11,205 nt of DNA from DATKEU01 sp035544495 (lineage in GTDB: Bacteria; Myxococcota_A; Polyangia; Fen-1088). The DNA lies in the NCBI GenBank assembly GCA_035544495.1, contig DATKEU010000167.1:1-11205 (forward strand), written 5' to 3'. The notes beneath the pieces are model-generated. The model saw only the letters and a program-made list of their open reading frames with translations. It searched no databases and was not told the origin of the DNA. The position numbers and the translations under genes are program-made. Below are positions 8,597 to 11,205 of the stretch, in pieces (positions within the stretch are counted from its first letter, which is position 1; each line of letters starts with the position of its first letter).

Positions 8597-8655
8597 CTGG
8601 GCGCCTGGTGTTTGGTTGCCAACAATCAGTTGCTCCTGCGGCAACAAGCGCCCGG
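8597..8655. other. Possible structured element upstream of the lectin lipoprotein gene
   Basis: CTGGGCGC (8597-8604) can pair with GCGCCCGG (8648-8655) over 8 positions with one G-T wobble. The 43 enclosed bases contain two smaller hairpins: TTGG-TTG-CCAA (8612-8622) and GTTGC-N7-GCAAC (8629-8645). This could be a folded RNA leader or a chance pairing in GC-rich DNA; no known RNA family was recognised. Confidence 0.2.
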
Positions 8656-8687
8656 ACTCGCACCCTCGTAGATCTGGTGACTTGCGT

Positions 8688-8705
8688 GATAAATAAATAA
8701 AAATA
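8688..8705 (+). promoter_or_regulatory. AT-rich tract upstream of the lectin lipoprotein gene
   Basis: GATAAATAAATAAAAATA is 17 of 18 A/T in an otherwise GC-rich window, 33 bases before the gene at 8739. It is likely part of the promoter (an UP-like or melting element). The preceding TTGCGT (8682-8687) is a weak -35 candidate, but no -10 box lies at the standard distance. Confidence 0.4.
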
Positions 8706-8738
8706 CCGTAGGCCCAGTTACTGCTTCTACATGACGAG

Positions 8739-10043
8739 ATGCGAGCCATGAAAAGCAGGGTGGCGTTATCAGCCAGCGTCGTGATCCTCTGCGCTGGTGC
8801 GGGCTGTAGTGAATCAGTGGCGGTGGATACCAGCGGTGAAGAGGGTGCCGCCACCGCCAGCCAGAACGGCCTGCCTGACATCAACGGCCTCAATTCGTAC
8901 AACGGCCTCAACTCGTACAACGGCCTCAACTCGTACAACGGCCTCAACTCGTACAACGGCCTCAACTCGTATAACGGCCTCAACTCGTACAACGGCCTCA
9001 ATTCGTACAACGGCCTCGCATCGTTCACCGGTCTCATGAACTCGTGGGACGGACGAATCACGGTCTCGTACCTCGTGAAGTGCGCGCTGGCGCCCGGGCA
9101 CAAGATCGTCAAGCAGGACGCGGGTAACGTTTGGTACACCTACGAGGGCGACATTGGCTTGGCTCCCCAGTGGGAGACTGGCGCGTGCGACTCGAAATGC
9201 CAGGAGGCAATCTCAGCCTGCATGATGGCGCACGTGAACACCGCAGGCGTTCACATCCCGCTGTGGCTGGACTCGCCCGCCGCCGCGATCGGCTGGGGTC
9301 AGAGTTCGAGCTATCCGAACCAGGAAGGCACTTTCTTCGGCAACATCTTCACGCCCAACCCCAGCACCGGAAAGATCGACGCCTTTTATTGCAACGGGCC
9401 GTCATTTACCAAGTCCGTGGTGCCCGGACGATTGGGCGCCTACCAGCCAAATGCGCCGTACACCAATCCCTTCGGCATGGACGCGATGTGTGCCGGAAAC
9501 TGCACGGCTCCCGCGTCCCCCTATCAACACGACGGTTTCAAGTCCTGCAAGGGATACAACACGCCGATCACCGTCTGGCGCCAGAATGCTCCGGCGTTTG
9601 TCAGCGGCCAAGCGTACAAGATCTGCTCGAACTTCAGCGGTAAGTGCCTGGACGTCAAGGACGGCGGCCTGCAAAACGGCGTCCCCCTCCAACAGTGGAC
9701 CTTCAGCGGCAGCGGCAACAACAACCAGAAGTGGTACATCAACGCCACCAGCGGCGGATATTTCAAGATCTGCAACAAGAACAGCGGCCGGTGCGTGGAC
9801 GTCGACAACACCAATGGCGGCAACAACGATGGCGCCCAGGTCCAACAGTGGGACTACTACGGAGGCGGCAACCAGCAGTGGTCGATCTCGCCGGTGGGCG
9901 GCGGCAACTTTGCCATCGTGGCCAAGCAGAGCAGCAAGGCCTTCGACATCGAAGACTACTCGACCGCCAACGGCGGCAACATTCACCAGTGGTACTACTT
10001 TGGATTCCCGAACCAACTGTGGACCATCACGGCGGTGAACTGA
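8739..10043 (+). CDS. Predicted lipoprotein: NGLNSY repeats, cysteine-rich domain, ricin-type lectin domain
   Basis: A 434-residue exported protein. Residues 1-23 form a signal peptide ending in a lipobox-like GAGC, with C23 as the lipidated residue and S24 after it, suggesting an outer-membrane or surface lipoprotein. Residues 49-90 are seven perfect NGLNSY repeats flanked by degenerate copies (NGLPDI, NGLASF), probably an extended spacer. Residues about 100-280 are an unrecognised domain with eight cysteines (C115, C150, C154, C161, C218, C251, C255, C270), probably disulfide-bonded. Residues about 285-434 form a ricin/CBM13-type beta-trefoil with three Q-x-W units (QQW/NQKW, QQW/NQQW, HQW/NQLW) and C303/C352 at equivalent places; such folds bind sugars. 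The start is uncertain by three residues: ATG 8748 has GACGAG 9 bases upstream and gives a typical MKSR start, while 8739 is the longest. The next gene is also exported and glycosidase-like, supporting a carbohydrate role. Enzyme activity of the middle domain cannot be judged. Confidence 0.88.
   Translation: MRAMKSRVALSASVVILCAGAGCSESVAVDTSGEEGAATASQNGLPDINGLNSYNGLNSYNGLNSYNGLNSYNGLNSYNGLNSYNGLNSYNGLASFTGLMNSWDGRITVSYLVKCALAPGHKIVKQDAGNVWYTYEGDIGLAPQWETGACDSKCQEAISACMMAHVNTAGVHIPLWLDSPAAAIGWGQSSSYPNQEGTFFGNIFTPNPSTGKIDAFYCNGPSFTKSVVPGRLGAYQPNAPYTNPFGMDAMCAGNCTAPASPYQHDGFKSCKGYNTPITVWRQNAPAFVSGQAYKICSNFSGKCLDVKDGGLQNGVPLQQWTFSGSGNNNQKWYINATSGGYFKICNKNSGRCVDVDNTNGGNNDGAQVQQWDYYGGGNQQWSISPVGGGNFAIVAKQSSKAFDIEDYSTANGGNIHQWYYFGFPNQLWTITAVN
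8883..9008 (+). repeat. Seven tandem 18-bp repeats encoding NGLNSY
   Basis: Seven direct copies of AACGGCCTCAACTCGTAC. Units 1 and 7 differ only by AAT for AAC, and unit 5 by TAT for TAC; all changes are synonymous. Partial copies flank the array: NGLPDI at 8865-8882 and NGLASF at 9009-9026. As 18 is a multiple of 3, gain or loss of units would change the spacer length without breaking the frame. Confidence 0.97.
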
Positions 10044-10258
10044 GCACGCGCGCTCGAGAATGAGCGGCTGTCGCGACAGGATCCGCCAGTCCGCGTTCGA
10101 TTGCGATTCGCAGCGCAGCGCGGGCTGCGCCGATCGCGGATGACGCATGATCGCTCGCGTCGACCTGCCTGCCGCGCCCAATGTAAAATTGTGACGCGAA
10201 CCAGCAGTGTCGGGTTCTTCCCGTCGAAAGAGCACAGTTCAGCTAGGCTGAGGCGCCC
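10044..10258. other. Intergenic region between lectin lipoprotein and glycosidase-like gene
   Basis: These 215 bases hold no supported gene. They contain the perfect palindrome CTGTCGCGACAG (10068-10079) and a 7-bp GC stem, GCGCAGC-GCGG-GCTGCGC (10113-10130), with no T-run. The stem could end transcription of the lipoprotein gene only weakly as an intrinsic terminator. A promoter candidate lies at 10160-10189. Confidence 0.5.
10160..10189 (+). promoter_or_regulatory. Candidate promoter of the glycosidase-like gene
   Basis: TAAAAT (10184-10189) matches the -10 consensus at 5 of 6 positions and stands out from GC-rich surroundings. TCGACC (10160-10165) is a 4-of-6 match to -35 with an 18-base spacer. 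The leader would be about 63 bases. This suggests the gene can be expressed separately from the lipoprotein gene. Confidence 0.4.
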
Positions 10259-11205
10259 ATGCGTCTCTCCTGTCTTCTGGCGCTCGCGACGATTCCGTTG
10301 CTTGCCGAATCTGGCTGCTCGCCCGGAGCCGCACCATCGAACGACGCTCCTTCACCGTCGGCGTTCGACCTTCCCCCGCCCACCCCGGTCGGCTGGTGCC
10401 CGGCTGGCGGCGAGCCGTCGGATCCCCTCGGGCTCGCCCGTTGCACGCTGGCGCGCGCGCTGGGCGCGGCCGGCGTGGTCGCCAGCGTGGCGGTGTCGAC
10501 CGTCGCCGATCCAGTCGCGGCCACCGTGGTGGATCAGGCCGGGCTCAGCCTCGACGCGCGTCCGGAGTCATTCGTCGTCGTCACCCAGGATGCCACCACG
10601 ACGGTGATCGGAAGCGACGCCGTCGGCGCCCTTTACGGCGCGCAGTCGCTGGCTGAACGAATCAAGGACGCCGGCGCCGCGGCGTTCCCGGTGTCGCCGC
10701 CGCTGACGGGCGCGCCCGCGTTGCCGATCCGCGCCGCCAATCCATTCCTGCTGCTGCCCCAGCCCGACGAGGCCAGCTGGTATTTTCTCGACCGCGACTA
10801 CTGGCGCGACTATCTGGACCTGCTGCTGGCGGCGCGGATCAACTTTCTCGATCTGCACGGGATGTACAGCCTGGACAGCACCATCTTCCCCAACGCCCTC
10901 CTCTATTTCGCCACCAGCGCCAGCTTTCCCGCGGTTGGCGTGCCGGCGGCCGAGCGCCAGCGCAACGTCGACGCCCTCAACGACGTGGTGGCGATGGCCG
11001 CCGCGCGCGGCATCCGCGTCGGCTTGATGAGCTATCGCGCCGACAGCAGCCTGTCCGGCGGCGACGACCCGATGCTGGCCAGCGAGGCCGACCTGAAGAC
11101 GTACACCCGTGAGGCAGCCGAGGACCTGGCGCGGCGCGTGCCCGGTCTTTGGCGACTGGGGTTTCGCATCGGCGAGAGCGAAAGGCCCGCCTCGTGGTAC
11201 GAGGA
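10259..11205 (+). CDS. Exported glycoside hydrolase-like protein (3' truncated by window edge)
   Basis: The frame from ATG 10259 is open to the last base (315 codons and 2 bases) and continues beyond the window. GAGG (10250-10253) lies 5 bases before the ATG. Residues 1-20 look like an export signal ending in AESGC. C20 could be lipidated, but E17 at position -3 is atypical for a lipobox. Residues about 21-45 are a Pro/Ser/Ala-rich linker. Residues about 60-140 resemble the alpha/beta domain that precedes the catalytic barrel in GH20, GH67 and GH84-type enzymes (SFVVVTQDATTTVIGSDAVGA, then LYGAQSLAERI). From about 160, AANPFLLLPQ, YWRDYLDLLLAARINFLDLHG and AAARGIRVGLMSYR look like the first strands and helices of a TIM barrel. 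The catalytic residues should lie outside the window, so substrate and family are not settled. Its neighbour is a lectin-domain lipoprotein in the same direction. Confidence 0.8.
   Translation, partial: MRLSCLLALATIPLLAESGCSPGAAPSNDAPSPSAFDLPPPTPVGWCPAGGEPSDPLGLARCTLARALGAAGVVASVAVSTVADPVAATVVDQAGLSLDARPESFVVVTQDATTTVIGSDAVGALYGAQSLAERIKDAGAAAFPVSPPLTGAPALPIRAANPFLLLPQPDEASWYFLDRDYWRDYLDLLLAARINFLDLHGMYSLDSTIFPNALLYFATSASFPAVGVPAAERQRNVDALNDVVAMAAARGIRVGLMSYRADSSLSGGDDPMLASEADLKTYTREAAEDLARRVPGLWRLGFRIGESERPASWYE

Larger units (their letters stand above)
8338..8738. other. 401-base intergenic region with inverted repeats and an AT-rich island
   Basis: No convincing gene is seen on either strand; short open frames here lack ribosome sites and look random. 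In order it holds a hairpin and T-run after the Fe-S carrier gene (8370-8411), the palindrome TGACGTCA (8462-8469), CCGATAATCGG (8513-8523), a possible structured element (8597-8655) and an AT-rich tract (8688-8705) that stands out from the GC-rich surroundings. The promoter of the downstream lipoprotein gene is probably at the 3' end, but no clean -35/-10 pair was found. Confidence 0.6.

Noticed and set aside
8471..8700. Two short plus-strand frames (65 and 66 codons) in the intergenic region
   Set aside because: No ribosome sites, Arg-rich random composition, and mutually overlapping frames.
8883..9026. CRISPR array or iteron origin
   Set aside because: The 18-bp units are contiguous with no spacers and lie in frame inside a coding sequence.
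8327..9139. 270-codon minus-strand frame with repeated PLYELR
   Set aside because: The repeats are the antisense reading of the NGLNSY array. The rest is low-complexity and crosses the intergenic region.
9402..10235. 277-codon minus-strand frame opposite the lectin domain
   Set aside because: Its hydrophobic Val/Ala-rich composition comes from the antisense reading of the ricin-type repeats.

Overview
The window is GC-rich, densely coding bacterial chromosome. It most resembles Myxococcota (Polyangia-like): it has an FHA-GAF-cyclase signalling protein, a surface lipoprotein with NGLNSY repeats and a ricin-type lectin fold, and a very long multidomain redox enzyme. This assignment is an inference from gene content. 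No mobile element, CRISPR array, tRNA or rRNA was seen.

Layout. (1) 1-1463 (+): the 3' part of an FHA-GAF-class III adenylate cyclase gene that starts outside the window. (2) 1595-2683 (+): a single protein with a winged-helix DNA-binding domain, a GHKL-type ATPase domain and a STAS-like (DUF4325-type) domain. Spaced TTGACGA-type repeats surround its start codon. (3) 6424-2702 (-): a 1240-residue flavin/iron-sulfur oxidoreductase joining a GltD/NfnB-like half to a PyrK/NfnA-like half. (4) 7718-6525 (-): a rhodanese-MoeB/ThiF fusion, probably co-transcribed with (3). (5) 7933-8337 (+): an A-type Fe-S carrier (ErpA/IscA type), divergent from (4). (6) 8338-8738: a 401-base non-coding stretch with inverted repeats and an AT-rich island. 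(7) 8739-10043 (+): the repeat-plus-lectin lipoprotein. (8) 10259 to the window end (+): the 5' part of an exported glycoside-hydrolase-like protein whose frame runs off the edge.

How the genes fit together. Genes 3-5 form a redox/sulfur neighbourhood: a multi-cluster flavoprotein, an E1-like enzyme that activates sulfur-carrier proteins, and a carrier that delivers Fe-S clusters. Genes 7-8 are both predicted to be exported and point to carbohydrate binding and breakdown at the cell surface. Genes 1-2 are signalling proteins. The most unusual items are the single-chain Nfn-like enzyme with an unassigned N-terminal region of about 290 residues, the wHTH-ATPase-STAS-like protein with its repeat-rich promoter, and the NGLNSY repeat lipoprotein with an unassigned cysteine-rich middle domain.
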